A stretch of DNA of 64,000 nucleotides from Rubritalea marina DSM 17716 (GCF_000378105.1 NZ_KB899257.1:1-64000), one strand, 5' to 3'. Shown: positions 16,442 through 25,902, counted from the stretch's first letter. Numbers and translations are program-made. The notes: generated from the sequence alone by a model not told the origin.

Positions 16442-17689
16442 TCAGCCATTGAGCGGCGGCAGAAGCGACTCCGCTTTCTTGCGACGCCTGCCCTCCCGCT
16501 GCCAATTTTTACGAGCCTTCACCATCACTTGATAGAGCTGAACTGGCTGATGAATCAACTCCTCGCAGCGGTACCCGTCACCTGCGTATTCCTTCAAAAA
16601 TGGCTCCAACCTTGCTGGAGTAACTGACTCATTGATCCTGTCCAACCAATGCATCAAGGCACCCTGGGCACCCGCAATGTCGCCGCTAGCTGCTACCTCA
16701 GCAAAGCGCGCAAAGTCGTGTTTCTCATGCTCACGAGCACGCGCACGCTTGGCCGAAACGTATGCGACAATCACCTGCCAACGCCACCAAAGCAAGCCCG
16801 CTAAAGCTACTAGAACGAGCAGCGCAAGCTTCCAACCACCGCTGGCTTGGACACCCACTCCTTGTTCCACATAGCTGGCTCCAGCTCCACCACTAATCTG
16901 CAGCTCGCGCCCTTCTAGCACGATCTTGTGAAGTTTCTCATTCTGCACATCCCACCACTGCAGCTCGAGCGCTGGGATCACTACAGTACCCGCACCTTGA
17001 AAGATATAGCTCACCTCTTCCTTGCGCGTGCCGGAGAGGCGACCGCGGTCGCGTTGGTCATCGACACTCGGCTCTGCTGGGTAAATGCCAAGCCCCTGCA
17101 TCGGCGGGTATTCTAGCGGCTTGAAAGCCATGCCAGAAACATCAGCTGCGTGCAGGGTGATGCTTCGTGTGAGCGCATCTCCTACTTGAAATTCGTCACT
17201 CTCGCTCGACCACGTCTGCTGCGCGTCGAATTGTGAAGTGCTGACGAGCCAATCAATCCCCTGCGCGCCTGGAGGCACATTTGATTTGAAACTTGCGGCG
17301 GGGATCTGCGTCTGTTGTTTGGCGGGATCTGCGCTAGATCCGAAGACCGTCATGCTCACCTCCACTGCCTGCGCCGGGATCTCGATGGTACCGCCACGCT
17401 GAGGATAGACAGAGAGTTCGTAGCGCTGACCGGTGTAGCTGGCGCCATCGATTGTTTCCTGAGCACGCACCCCCTGGCTACTCGGCGGCAGAACGTAAGC
17501 GCCTGGAATCTTTATCACCGGCATGTTGGGAATCTGAGCCCAGCTATCCTTCCCTAGCACCTCGATAATCAACCGCACCCGCTGCCCTTGCCAAGCTTCT
17601 TGCTGTACCACCGAGCTGCGTACGACCACCTGCTCAGCTGCAGTGAGTGAGCCTAAACACACCAACCATACAAAGAACCAATGATTCAT
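16442..17689 (-). CDS. batD: BatD-like membrane protein
   Basis: 415 residues. The start is the ATG at 17689, overlapping the preceding stop by 4 bases (ATGA); the frame extends to 17782 but that part overlaps BatC. Signal peptide, then a large exported domain of beta-sandwich repeats (VVVRSSVVQQEAWQGQRVRL..., 'ISYIFQGAGTVVIPALELQWWD'), one membrane helix near residue 290-310 and a cytoplasmic helical tail. This matches BatD of the Bacteroides aerotolerance operon, though the call relies on position as much as on sequence. Last gene of the moxR cluster. Confidence 0.75.
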   Translation of the reverse strand: MNHWFFVWLVCLGSLTAAEQVVVRSSVVQQEAWQGQRVRLIIEVLGKDSWAQIPNMPVIKIPGAYVLPPSSQGVRAQETIDGASYTGQRYELSVYPQRGGTIEIPAQAVEVSMTVFGSSADPAKQQTQIPAASFKSNVPPGAQGIDWLVSTSQFDAQQTWSSESDEFQVGDALTRSITLHAADVSGMAFKPLEYPPMQGLGIYPAEPSVDDQRDRGRLSGTRKEEVSYIFQGAGTVVIPALELQWWDVQNEKLHKIVLEGRELQISGGAGASYVEQGVGVQASGGWKLALLVLVALAGLLWWRWQVIVAYVSAKRARAREHEKHDFARFAEVAASGDIAGAQGALMHWLDRINESVTPARLEPFLKEYAGDGYRCEELIHQPVQLYQVMVKARKNWQREGRRRKKAESLLPPLNG

Positions 17690-18339
17690 TCTTGTCCCCC
17701 CTTCTCTTGGCGTGCGGCATCTTGATACATGAACTTCACCTTGAGAAAATCGGCGGGCTTCGTCTGCACCTTGCGCAGCCACACTTCACGCATTTGTGCG
17801 TCATCTAACTGCGCACCCTGCACCACCTCTTCCCCAGCATCTTGCTCAGATGAACCCTTGCCTTGTTCAAAGGTGATACCATCCGCTCCGATCTTTCCGT
17901 CCGTCATGTTGCCACCCTCAAAATCAAGTGCCTTCATCCGCGCCTCTGCAATCGAGCGATTGCGACTCGCATCTGCATCAGGCCCCGCCGCCAACGCGCG
18001 ATCGTAGGCCTCTATCGCAGCTTGATACTTCCCTAACATCACAAGGGAATTACCATAGTTGTAATACCCCTCCGCAGATTGAATCCCGGAAAACACGTTG
18101 GCCGCTTCCTTGAATGCGCCAGCGCGGAAGTACGCCGCACCGCGCCACTGGGCATCAGCAAACCCCTCCGCAGCTTCCTGATAGTTTTCTTTTTCAAAGT
18201 CGGCGTAAGCCCCCTGGTCAGCAGTCCTTAGAGCAAATCCATTCCCGAGCAAAAGATTCACGCACAACGCTAATCCCATTCCAACACAAGCCGTAAGTAC
18301 TACCTTTTGTCCTTTGCTCTCTATCCTTTTTCCTTCCAT
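17686..18339 (-). CDS. batC: BatC-like TPR membrane protein
   Basis: 217 residues from the ATG at 18339, which overlaps the BatB stop (TAATG). An N-terminal membrane helix (about 12-30) is followed by three tetratricopeptide-like helix pairs (YADFEKENYQEAAEGFADA, YFRAGAFKEAANVFSG, YNYGNSLVMLGKYQAAIEAYDRAL) and an acidic, low-complexity tail. TPR proteins in this position of MoxR/Bat operons are BatC or a BatB/BatC-type TPR. Role is probably scaffolding for the VWA proteins at the inner membrane. Confidence 0.75.
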   Translation of the reverse strand: MEGKRIESKGQKVVLTACVGMGLALCVNLLLGNGFALRTADQGAYADFEKENYQEAAEGFADAQWRGAAYFRAGAFKEAANVFSGIQSAEGYYNYGNSLVMLGKYQAAIEAYDRALAAGPDADASRNRSIAEARMKALDFEGGNMTDGKIGADGITFEQGKGSSEQDAGEEVVQGAQLDDAQMREVWLRKVQTKPADFLKVKFMYQDAARQEKGGQE

Positions 18340-19250
18340 TACTGCCACCCCTTCCTACTCCAAAGGCTCGCCCCTAGCAAAATGAATGGCAGCAAGTAAT
18401 AACCACCATCGAGCCAGCGCTCAGACCCATCCTCAGCCGCTGCATGCTGGATCTTGGTCTTCGCCAGCGCGCTCGCCCGCTGCACATCGCTGCCATCTTG
18501 AGTCATCATGATGACTTCTCCTCCCAGCACCTTGGCAGCCTCACTCATCCCTCGGTCTATCGACGCCTGACCCGGCTGAATAGCCAAAAACTGCACAGGC
18601 ACCTTCGAACGATGCTGCTCCAAGAGCGGCAGCTGGGTGGCGTCAACCGTATCGGCAATCACCAAAATAGAGCCCGGCACCCCAGCGTTTTCTAACAATT
18701 CCTCAGCATCAGAAATAGCCTCATCGAGGCGGTCGCCTTGACTCGGCATCACCTGAGGAGTCAAACCCTCTGCCATGCTCGCAATAATCGCATCGTCTTT
18801 GGTCAAAGGCATCACCAAATGCGACGAACCACTATAGACGATCAAAGCGCTAGATGCCCCCTCGCGCAGAGACAGCAGATCTCGCATCTTAAATTTACCG
18901 CGGTCGAGCCTCGAGGGCTGCACATCAGTCGCCTCCATCGTCGCCCCAAGCTTCAGCAGAACCACCAAGCCCGCTTGATCATCTGCAAAGGGCGAAGCTT
19001 GCTTGCGCCAGCTGGGACCCGCGAGCGCAATCACAGAGAGCACACCGAGCACCAGCAACACCTGCGAGGGCTGCAGCTTGGATTGGCCTTGCTCGCCAAC
19101 GATCAAATGCTTCAACAAACGAGGATCGATCATCTTCATCCATGCAGCCCCTTCTTGGTGCTGCCTGCGCTGCGCCCACGCCATGAGAAACACCGGAATC
19201 AGAGCCAGCAAAAACCAAGGGCGGATCAAATGGAACTCAGACATGAGCAC
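18339..19250 (-). CDS. batB: BatB-like VWA protein with degenerate metal site
   Basis: 303 residues. Membrane segments at the N-terminus (about 8-26 and 64-80) and at the C-terminal end (about 282-298) flank a von Willebrand A-like domain. The position of the MIDAS DxSxS motif reads LKLGATME, so the Asp and both Ser are lost; metal-dependent ligand binding is therefore unlikely. The gene overlaps its BatA and BatC neighbours. I infer a structural role or that the activity is carried by the intact BatA next door. Confidence 0.8.
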   Translation of the reverse strand: MLMSEFHLIRPWFLLALIPVFLMAWAQRRQHQEGAAWMKMIDPRLLKHLIVGEQGQSKLQPSQVLLVLGVLSVIALAGPSWRKQASPFADDQAGLVVLLKLGATMEATDVQPSRLDRGKFKMRDLLSLREGASSALIVYSGSSHLVMPLTKDDAIIASMAEGLTPQVMPSQGDRLDEAISDAEELLENAGVPGSILVIADTVDATQLPLLEQHRSKVPVQFLAIQPGQASIDRGMSEAAKVLGGEVIMMTQDGSDVQRASALAKTKIQHAAAEDGSERWLDGGYYLLPFILLGASLWSRKGWQ

Positions 19251-20226
19251 CTCCTGACCTATTGGTTCGTAGCATCGTTACGAGTTGAGCACACAAACTC
19301 AGCAATAAACATAGACTCAGTGGCCAATGGAACAGATCGCTGCGCGGGCGATACGATTCGCTCTCGATCTCGCGCGTCCCCATCTGGTCAATCTGCTCAT
19401 AGATCCCCTCCAACTCAGCACGATCATTGGCATGAAAATACGACCCACCGGTATTCTTCGCCACCTGCGTGAGGGCCGCTTCATCGAGCTTCTCCTCACC
19501 CGTAGCAGCAGGATCACCCACACCAACCACGTGAATCATGATCCCTTGGTCACTCGCAATCGAGGCAGCCTCAGCAGGCGGCACCTTGCTGCCCGTGTCA
19601 TTGCCATCCGTGAGGGCAATGATTAGCTTGTCTTGGTTCTCGCTCTTAGCAAAGAGGGTGATGCCCAATCCAATCGCATCACCAAAGGCCGTACGCGGGC
19701 CCGCCATCCGCGTCGCCATCTCATCGAGCAACTGACGACACACTGTCAGGTCTTGCGTGAAAGGCACCTGCACAAAGGCCGCATTACCAAAGACAATCAA
19801 TCCCACCCGGTCCCCCTCGCGGCGAGTCAGGAAATCATCAAGCACCTCTTTCACTGCAGTGAGACGATCCACTTGCTCACCCTCTTTATTCTTAAAATCT
19901 TTCGTCTCCATCGAACCAGACAAGTCGACTAACAATAAAAGATCTCTTGTTGGGGTCACCCGCGATATCGCGGGCTCCACCCATTGCGGTCGCGCCAGCG
20001 CCGTAAGCAAAAGCAACCAGAGAAGGTAACGGAACAAGATGGTTCGCCAAGGGGTCTCAGCCACCACAGCACCTTCATGCGCCTTCCCCCCCACCAGATC
20101 AAGCACCCTACGAAACCACGGCACACGCACCGCCTGCCGAGGCTCACGAAAGGGGGGCAAGACCATACGCAGCAGCAGCGGCAACACAGCCAAAAGAAAC
20201 AACCATGGGTGTAAAAAACTAATCAT
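19237..20226 (-). CDS. batA: BatA-like VWA protein
   Basis: 329 residues from the ATG at 20226, which overlaps the preceding stop (ATGA). Two N-terminal membrane helices and one at the C-terminus hold a VWA domain between them. The MIDAS motif is intact: DLSGS about residue 101-105, with the later Thr and Asp (ALTDGND) positions also present. BatA proteins are inner-membrane proteins of MoxR-type operons, with a function in envelope stress and membrane protein maturation in several bacteria. Gene overlaps BatB by 14 bases. Confidence 0.85.
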   Translation of the reverse strand: MISFLHPWLFLLAVLPLLLRMVLPPFREPRQAVRVPWFRRVLDLVGGKAHEGAVVAETPWRTILFRYLLWLLLLTALARPQWVEPAISRVTPTRDLLLLVDLSGSMETKDFKNKEGEQVDRLTAVKEVLDDFLTRREGDRVGLIVFGNAAFVQVPFTQDLTVCRQLLDEMATRMAGPRTAFGDAIGLGITLFAKSENQDKLIIALTDGNDTGSKVPPAEAASIASDQGIMIHVVGVGDPAATGEEKLDEAALTQVAKNTGGSYFHANDRAELEGIYEQIDQMGTREIESESYRPRSDLFHWPLSLCLLLSLCAQLVTMLRTNRSGGAHV

Positions 20227-20633
20227 CGATGCTTCTGAATCCATTTGGCAGCCTCTCGCCTAAGCTGCTCACTTATTTCCTGATCCCCTGCCTCAGCCAA
20301 TGGCAGCAACTCCACGCCGGCACAAGTCCCCTGCAAGTACTCCACCCACGCCGCTCCATACAACGAGGCCACTGCCTCACGACCATGACTCACCATCGCC
20401 ACGCGCTTCAACACAGCAGAAACCTCACGCGTCGATCGCGACTGCCCTAGCAAAGTCACTCCAGCACGGCGATACGCCGAGGCGCGACGCTTCAAACACA
20501 CATACCAACCAGCACAAAGTAATAACCACACAATACAAACCAAAATCAGGACCAAGCCCGATGCCATAGGAAATATCGCCGGAGCCTCAGGCACCGCAAT
20601 GTCACGCAATTCATTGATGTCTCCTGCGTCCAT
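20223..20633 (-). CDS. DUF4381 membrane protein
   Basis: 136 residues with one membrane helix at about 23-44, a basic linker and a soluble C-terminal helical domain. The length and the position between DUF58 and BatA match DUF4381, which is a regular part of MoxR clusters. Function is unknown. The stop overlaps the BatA start codon, implying translational coupling. Confidence 0.75.
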   Translation of the reverse strand: MDAGDINELRDIAVPEAPAIFPMASGLVLILVCIVWLLLCAGWYVCLKRRASAYRRAGVTLLGQSRSTREVSAVLKRVAMVSHGREAVASLYGAAWVEYLQGTCAGVELLPLAEAGDQEISEQLRREAAKWIQKHR

Positions 20634-20636
20634 GAT

Positions 20637-21599
20637 TTACCTTGTCGGCACTCCTAACAACTTTCTAACTTGATTCACCACATCGCCCTCATTGCTAATC
20701 TCTAGCAATGGAGCTGATAGCTTGCGCATGAAATGAGTGATCTGCCTTCGTTCCTCACGGTAGCTCTCCGCCACCATATCGCGAACAGCTTTGCGCTCGA
20801 ATGGTAGCTCGGCCTGAAGCGTCCCATCACTGGCTGTCACACGTTGTTCACTGGGCGCCTCACGTACTGGATCAGTCACCAAGATTCCGAGCACATCATT
20901 GTGCTGCGCGAGCTTAGCCACCAGCTTTTCTGTGGTCTTATCCACACCATAAAAATCGCTAACCACAACCACTAACATATCGTGTGTGACCATTTTGAGT
21001 GCTTGCTTCAGCGCCTCATTGAGCATGCCGTCATTACTTTGTAGTTCAGTATTCGCATGCAATTGATGATTCATCTTCACCACCGAGTCGAGCACTTGCA
21101 TCACGCCCTGTTGGCCACGCTTTGGTCGATGCTTGATCACCGCTTCATCATTAAAAATAACCGCCCCCACCCGATCTCCTACCGCCGTTGCTCGCCAGCT
21201 TGCGAGGGCGACAGCCTGCGCCGCAGTGACCGACTTGAGCCGCTCACGCGTGCCCCAAAACATATTGATACGCTGGTCGCATAGCACCAACACCGAACGA
21301 TCCTTCTCCTCGGTATACACCCGCACATAAGGGGAACGCGTGCGTGCGGTCACCTTCCAGTCGATCATCCGCACATCATCACCCACAAGATACTTCCGCA
21401 ATTCCTCAAAGTTCAATCCCCGCCCCCTCAGATGAGAAGCATAGCGGCCTGCCAAGATCGATTGTACCGGCTGGCTTGGAAGAAAAGAAAAGTCGCGCGT
21501 GAGAAACTGAAAACGAATCAACTCCTCCAAAGACGTATACACCCCCTGAGTTTCCTCTGGATGCTCAGCCTTCACTCGCTTGACTCGGGACCAATCCAC
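20637..21599 (-). CDS. DUF58 domain protein of the MoxR cluster
   Basis: 320 residues. The family signature YLVGDDVRMIDWKVTART is at about 71-88, preceded by RYASHLRGRGLNF. DUF58 proteins contain a VWA-like domain and are the constant partner of MoxR ATPases. It starts 26 bases after the moxR stop and is followed 3 bases later by the DUF4381 gene. No membrane segment, so cytoplasmic. Confidence 0.88.
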   Translation of the reverse strand: MDWSRVKRVKAEHPEETQGVYTSLEELIRFQFLTRDFSFLPSQPVQSILAGRYASHLRGRGLNFEELRKYLVGDDVRMIDWKVTARTRSPYVRVYTEEKDRSVLVLCDQRINMFWGTRERLKSVTAAQAVALASWRATAVGDRVGAVIFNDEAVIKHRPKRGQQGVMQVLDSVVKMNHQLHANTELQSNDGMLNEALKQALKMVTHDMLVVVVSDFYGVDKTTEKLVAKLAQHNDVLGILVTDPVREAPSEQRVTASDGTLQAELPFERKAVRDMVAESYREERRQITHFMRKLSAPLLEISNEGDVVNQVRKLLGVPTR

Positions 21600-21625
21600 A
21601 ACAACCTAATCGATGCTAATGACGT

Positions 21626-22594
21626 TCATGCAATTGCAACCAACTTCACGATCTTGCCGATCACATCATCGCAGGTGACTCCATCCGCCTGCGCCTCGTA
21701 AGTCAGCCCAATGCGGTGGCGTAAGCAATCACTAAGTACCGCTCGGATGTCATCAGGGATCACCTCACGGCGCCCCTCTAACCAAGCATGCGCACGCGAT
21801 GCTTTGTCGAGAGCAATCGTCCCACGCGGGCTCACACCCACTTGGATGTATCGGGCGAGGTCCGCATCAAAGTCTGCCGGCCTGCGCGTGGCTGCCACCA
21901 AGGCGACAATGTAGTCTTCCATCGCATCGTTGATCTCAACCTCGTCGATCTCCGCCCGGGCTGCAAACACAGCCTCCTGCGGCACAGAAACCTGCTCGGG
22001 CTGTTCAGCCCCATGGGCGCTCTCACCACGTACCAAACGCATCACCGCCTTCTCGTCATTGTCATTGGGGTAATCAATTGAGATATGCATCAAAAAGCGA
22101 TCCATCTGCGCCTCTGGAAGCGGGTAAGTCCCCTCTTGTTCGATTGGGTTCTGCGTCGCCATCACCATGAATAGGGGTGGCATCTTGTGAGTCACACCAG
22201 CAACAGTCACTTGGCGTTCTTCCATCGCTTCTAACAATGCTGCCTGCACCTTCGCTGGCGCACGGTTCACTTCATCGGCGAGCACGATGTTCGCAAAAAT
22301 GGGGCCTGGCTTGAATTCGAAACGCTCCGCCGAGTCCTCACCTAGATACATCTCTGAACCGGTGATATCGGAAGGCAATAAATCTGGGGTGAACTGGATG
22401 CGGCTAAAGTCTGCTACGAGATGCTCAGCCAGACTCTTCACCGCACGCGTTTTTGCTAAACCAGGGAGACCCTCTAGCAGCACATTCCCATTGCAGAGGA
22501 GGCTAAGAAGAATGCTCTTAACCACAGCTTCCTGACCAATGATCGAAGCCTGCATGCACTCTTGAAGTTGCTTGATTGATGCGTGTGATGACAT
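21626..22594 (-). CDS. moxR: MoxR-family AAA+ ATPase
   Basis: 322 residues. Walker A is GLPGLAKT (42-49), Walker B is VLADEVNRAP (about 107-116) and sensor I is MATQNP (about 145-150). MoxR ATPases act as chaperones for the assembly of protein complexes, here presumably with the VWA proteins. It is the first gene of the minus-strand operon, so its promoter lies in the 84-base gap before the sulfatase terminator at 22632. Confidence 0.92.
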   Translation of the reverse strand: MSSHASIKQLQECMQASIIGQEAVVKSILLSLLCNGNVLLEGLPGLAKTRAVKSLAEHLVADFSRIQFTPDLLPSDITGSEMYLGEDSAERFEFKPGPIFANIVLADEVNRAPAKVQAALLEAMEERQVTVAGVTHKMPPLFMVMATQNPIEQEGTYPLPEAQMDRFLMHISIDYPNDNDEKAVMRLVRGESAHGAEQPEQVSVPQEAVFAARAEIDEVEINDAMEDYIVALVAATRRPADFDADLARYIQVGVSPRGTIALDKASRAHAWLEGRREVIPDDIRAVLSDCLRHRIGLTYEAQADGVTCDDVIGKIVKLVAIA

Positions 22595-22631
22595 AAAATT
22601 AAATCCGTGTTGATGTTAGGCTAAGTAAAGA

Positions 22632-22663
22632 ATCGGGATGCTCCAGCATAGAAGCACCCCGAT
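22632..22663 (-). terminator. Terminator hairpin after the downstream sulfatase
   Basis: ATCGGGATGCT (22632-22642) pairs with AGCACCCCGAT (22653-22663), with one G-T pair, in the minus-strand transcript. It sits 15 bases past the sulfatase stop at 22678 and is followed on that strand by a broken T stretch (TTCTTTACTT). The stem core is the same as that of the hairpin after the upstream paralogue (24239-24268). Confidence 0.6.
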
Positions 22664-22677
22664 GATGAATAGAAATA

Positions 22678-24210
22678 TTATTTATCGCCAGCGCCTTTAG
22701 AAATGCTCTCCATCACATGATCGAGATTGAAGGTGCCTGGCTTCTGACGTGGAGGAAATTCCTTGAAGCTCTGAAGCCAATTGCCCACATACGCGGCAGC
22801 TGGAGCAATCATGAACATGTGATCGACAAAGAACTTAGGATAGCCAATCGCTTCATCTTGAGCACGCTCAAATGGATCCATACGAAGATTCACAAGACGG
22901 GGAGCGCGCAGCACTTCAAATGGCTCGATCCACACGTCTAAACTATGTGCGTTTTGCTGGAGGAATGTGGCTTTCCAGTTTCCGTAGCGGAGAGCCGCGA
23001 CACTGCCGTCATCCGTCCAATAGACAAAATCTTTACGTGGCCATTCCTTAGCCTCGCCCTTGAAGGATGGAAGAAGGTTATACCCATCGATGTGCACCTT
23101 GTATTCGCGGTTCATCGCGGTCTTACCCTTCTTGAGCTCTTCCTTAATGTTAGGCTCACCGACAGCTGCCAGCAATGTTGGGAGCATGTCTTCGTGCGCA
23201 CCAATTTCATTAATCACGGTACCCGGCTTGATTACTTTTGGCCAACGGATCGCAGTAGGAACACGGAAGCCACCTTCCCACTGTGTCGCTTTCTCACCGC
23301 GGAACATCGTGGTTCCACCATCTGGCCATGAGAACGTCTCAGCACCATTGTCAGTGGAGTACATGACAATCGTGTTATCGGCGATGCCGAGCTCTTCTAG
23401 CTTATCCAGAAGCTGACCGACCATCACATCGTGCTCGACCATGCCATCCGCATAGACACCAAGACCAGTCTTGCCTCTAGATTCTGGCTTAAGGTGGGTA
23501 TTGATATGCATCCGTGTGCTGTTCCACCAAAGGAAAAATGGCTTATCCGCTTTCTTGGCGCGATCCATGAAGTCAAGTGCCTTCTCAGTCACTTCACCAT
23601 CCACAGTCTCCATACGCTTCTTCGTCAGTGGACCAGTATCCTCGATCTTACCATCCGCAGTGCTGTGAATCACTCCACGTGGACCAAACTTTTTCTTAAA
23701 TTCTGGATCCTTTGGATAATCGGGATGCTCAGGCTCTTCCTCAGCATTCAGGTGGTAAAGGTTACCAAAAAATTCATCGAACCCGTGGTTCGTTGGGAGC
23801 ATCTCATCGCGGTCACCAAGGTGGTTTTTACCAAATTGCCCTGTCATGTAGCCATGATCCTTGAGCAGACCTGCAATCGTGGGGTCCTCCTTCATCATGC
23901 CTTCAGGTGAGCCTGGCAGCCCAACCTTGGTAAGGCCTGTGCGCATTGGCGACTGGCCAGTAATGAATGCCGCACGCCCGGCAGTACAGCTCTGCTGGCC
24001 ATACCAATCCGTGAAGAGCGCGCCTTCGCTTGCAATGCGGTCAATGTTCGGCGTTCTATAGCCCATCATGCCACGGTTGTAGGCACTGACGTTAAATTGT
24101 CCGATATCATCACCCCAAATAATCAGGATGTTAGGCTTTTCTTCGGCAGCCTGTGTCGAGCCGATCGTGAGGCAGCACGCGAGTGCGCCAAGGGTTTTTT
24201 TTAGTTTCAT
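22678..24210 (-). CDS. Exported arylsulfatase, CTAGR type (paralogue 2)
   Basis: 510 residues from the ATG at 24210; the frame extends to 24249 without a good start. Signal peptide about 1-21. Metal ligands D34-D35 (IWGDDIGQFN) and the formylglycine site C75-T-A-G-R79. The usual CxPxR is CxAxR here; the Pro to Ala form is known in bacterial Cys-type sulfatases and still has the Cys and Arg. A close paralogue of the gene upstream (24283-25896), with GMMGYRTPNIDRIA and QFGKNHLGDRDEMLPTNHGFDEFFGNLYHL almost shared. The large sulfatase lies in the periplasm or is secreted. Confidence 0.92.
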   Translation of the reverse strand: MKLKKTLGALACCLTIGSTQAAEEKPNILIIWGDDIGQFNVSAYNRGMMGYRTPNIDRIASEGALFTDWYGQQSCTAGRAAFITGQSPMRTGLTKVGLPGSPEGMMKEDPTIAGLLKDHGYMTGQFGKNHLGDRDEMLPTNHGFDEFFGNLYHLNAEEEPEHPDYPKDPEFKKKFGPRGVIHSTADGKIEDTGPLTKKRMETVDGEVTEKALDFMDRAKKADKPFFLWWNSTRMHINTHLKPESRGKTGLGVYADGMVEHDVMVGQLLDKLEELGIADNTIVMYSTDNGAETFSWPDGGTTMFRGEKATQWEGGFRVPTAIRWPKVIKPGTVINEIGAHEDMLPTLLAAVGEPNIKEELKKGKTAMNREYKVHIDGYNLLPSFKGEAKEWPRKDFVYWTDDGSVAALRYGNWKATFLQQNAHSLDVWIEPFEVLRAPRLVNLRMDPFERAQDEAIGYPKFFVDHMFMIAPAAAYVGNWLQSFKEFPPRQKPGTFNLDHVMESISKGAGDK

Positions 24211-24231
24211 AGTGTTAGGAAAATGGATGAG

Positions 24232-24268
24232 AAAAAAAACGGGATGCACTTGTTAAAATGCATCCCGT
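24232..24268 (-). terminator. Rho-independent terminator between the two sulfatase genes
   Basis: A perfect 10-bp stem (ACGGGATGCA 24239-24248, TGCATCCCGT 24259-24268, 10-base loop) is followed on the minus strand by eight T (24232-24239). It lies 14 bases beyond the stop of the upstream gene and before the next start at 24210, so the upstream gene ends its own transcript and the downstream gene may be expressed at a lower level or from its own promoter. Confidence 0.85.
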
Positions 24269-24282
24269 TAGAAAATGAAAAA

Positions 24283-25896
24283 TTAGTTCTTCGCTGGTGT
24301 TGCTAATTTCTCCATGACTTGGTCGAGGGAGAAGGAAGCGGCCTTCTGGCGTGGTGGGTATTCCTTAAAGGTGCTGAGGAATTGTCCTACGTATGCCTGC
24401 GCAGGAACGAGGAGGTACGCGCGGTCGAGCAACCAATCATAGTACGTGTTCGAGGTAATCTCGGAACGCTCATACGGGTCGCGACGAAGGTTGAAGATGA
24501 GTGGCACACGGAGTGGTACAAATGGATCCATCCACACACGGAAACCACCCACTGTCTTCTGCTCCATGAAGATCAACTTCCAAGGACCATAGCGAAGTGC
24601 GGTGAGGTCACCATCATCAGAGAAGTAGAAAATCTCGTTACGTGGAGACTTGGTCTTCTGTGGGTCTGCAAGGTGCGCAGAGATGTCGTAGCCGTCGAGG
24701 TGGTTCTTGTACTCGCGTCCAAGCGCCTTGGACTTGTAACCCTTAAGGAGGTCTTCCTTGATGGTCTTGTTGCCGGCGATGGCAGCGAAGGTTGGGAGCC
24801 AGTCCATGTGGTGAACGATGCCGTTAGAAACGGAACCAGGCTTGATCACACCTGGCCATTTGACCGCACAAGGAACTCTCCAGCCACCTTCCCAGTTGGT
24901 GTTCTTTTCTCCACGGAATGGAGTAGAAGCAGCATCTGGCCATGTGTTGTAGTGAGGTCCATTATCTGTGGAGTAGTGAATGATGGTGTTGTCTGCGATA
25001 CCGAGCTCGTCCAGCACCTGAAGGAACTGACCGATGTGCATGTCGTGCTCGAGCATGCCACAGGTGTACTCATCTGCGTGTGGGTACTCTTTTCTGATCT
25101 GAGTCATTTTCTCTTCACTCACGTGAGTACGGAAGTGCATACGAGTACCACTCCACCAGACAAACCAGGGCTTGCCTGCCTTTTCAGCACGTTTGATGAA
25201 GTCGATTGCATGCGCAACGGTGTCGTCATCAACAGTCTCCATGCGCTTCTTGGTAAGAGGACCAGTGTCTTCGATCTTTCCGTCAGCAGAAGACTTGATC
25301 ACACCACGCGGGCCATAGGCTTCAAGGAAGGTACGGCCGTCAGGCAGTTTGTAGTCAGTAGGGTAATCTTCATTTTCTGGCTCTTCCTCAGCATTGAGGT
25401 GGTAGAGGTTTCCGTAGAATTCGTCAAATCCATGATTGGTCGGAAGCATCTCGTCTTTGTCACCGAGGTGGTTTTTACCAAACTGACCGGTGGCGTAGCC
25501 TTGGTCTTTCAGCACGGTTGCGATGGTGATGTCTTCCACTTGCATACCGAGATCAGCACCAGGGAGACCCACTTTGGAGAGACCTGTACGGAACACGCTC
25601 TGCCCCATGATGAAGGAGGAGCGTCCTGCTGTACACGACTGCTCACCATAGTAATCGGTGAATAGCATGCCTTCTTTGGCGATGCGATCGATGTTTGGTG
25701 TCGTGTACCCCATCACACCGCGTGTGTAGGCTGAGATGTTTGATTGGCCGACATCATCACCCCAAATCACTAGGATGTTAGGTTTCTTATCTTGCGCATG
25801 CAAGTAATCGGCGGAGCCAAAGAGGACTGCTGAGGCAGCCACAATTGCTCCAAATACTGACTTGGCCCCTAGGAAGCCTAGTTTCGTTGCTTTCAT
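24283..25896 (-). CDS. Exported arylsulfatase, CTAGR type (paralogue 1)
   Basis: 537 residues with a signal peptide to about residue 34. Metal ligands D47-D48 (WGDDVGQSN), formylglycine site C88-T-A-G-R92, and QFGKNHLGDKDEMLPTNHGFDEFYGNLYHL shared with the paralogue downstream. The HAD-type gene ends 6 bases before this start, so this is a co-transcribed pair. The two sulfatases are close enough to be a recent duplication but differ in the C-terminal region, consistent with different substrates. Substrates are unknown. Confidence 0.93.
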   Translation of the reverse strand: MKATKLGFLGAKSVFGAIVAASAVLFGSADYLHAQDKKPNILVIWGDDVGQSNISAYTRGVMGYTTPNIDRIAKEGMLFTDYYGEQSCTAGRSSFIMGQSVFRTGLSKVGLPGADLGMQVEDITIATVLKDQGYATGQFGKNHLGDKDEMLPTNHGFDEFYGNLYHLNAEEEPENEDYPTDYKLPDGRTFLEAYGPRGVIKSSADGKIEDTGPLTKKRMETVDDDTVAHAIDFIKRAEKAGKPWFVWWSGTRMHFRTHVSEEKMTQIRKEYPHADEYTCGMLEHDMHIGQFLQVLDELGIADNTIIHYSTDNGPHYNTWPDAASTPFRGEKNTNWEGGWRVPCAVKWPGVIKPGSVSNGIVHHMDWLPTFAAIAGNKTIKEDLLKGYKSKALGREYKNHLDGYDISAHLADPQKTKSPRNEIFYFSDDGDLTALRYGPWKLIFMEQKTVGGFRVWMDPFVPLRVPLIFNLRRDPYERSEITSNTYYDWLLDRAYLLVPAQAYVGQFLSTFKEYPPRQKAASFSLDQVMEKLATPAKN

Positions 25897-25902
25897 TGTA
25901 TT

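Noticed and set aside
24319-25665. 448-codon plus-strand ORF antisense to the sulfatase
   Set aside because: It is a shadow of the real sulfatase gene, which has signal peptide, catalytic motifs and operon context.
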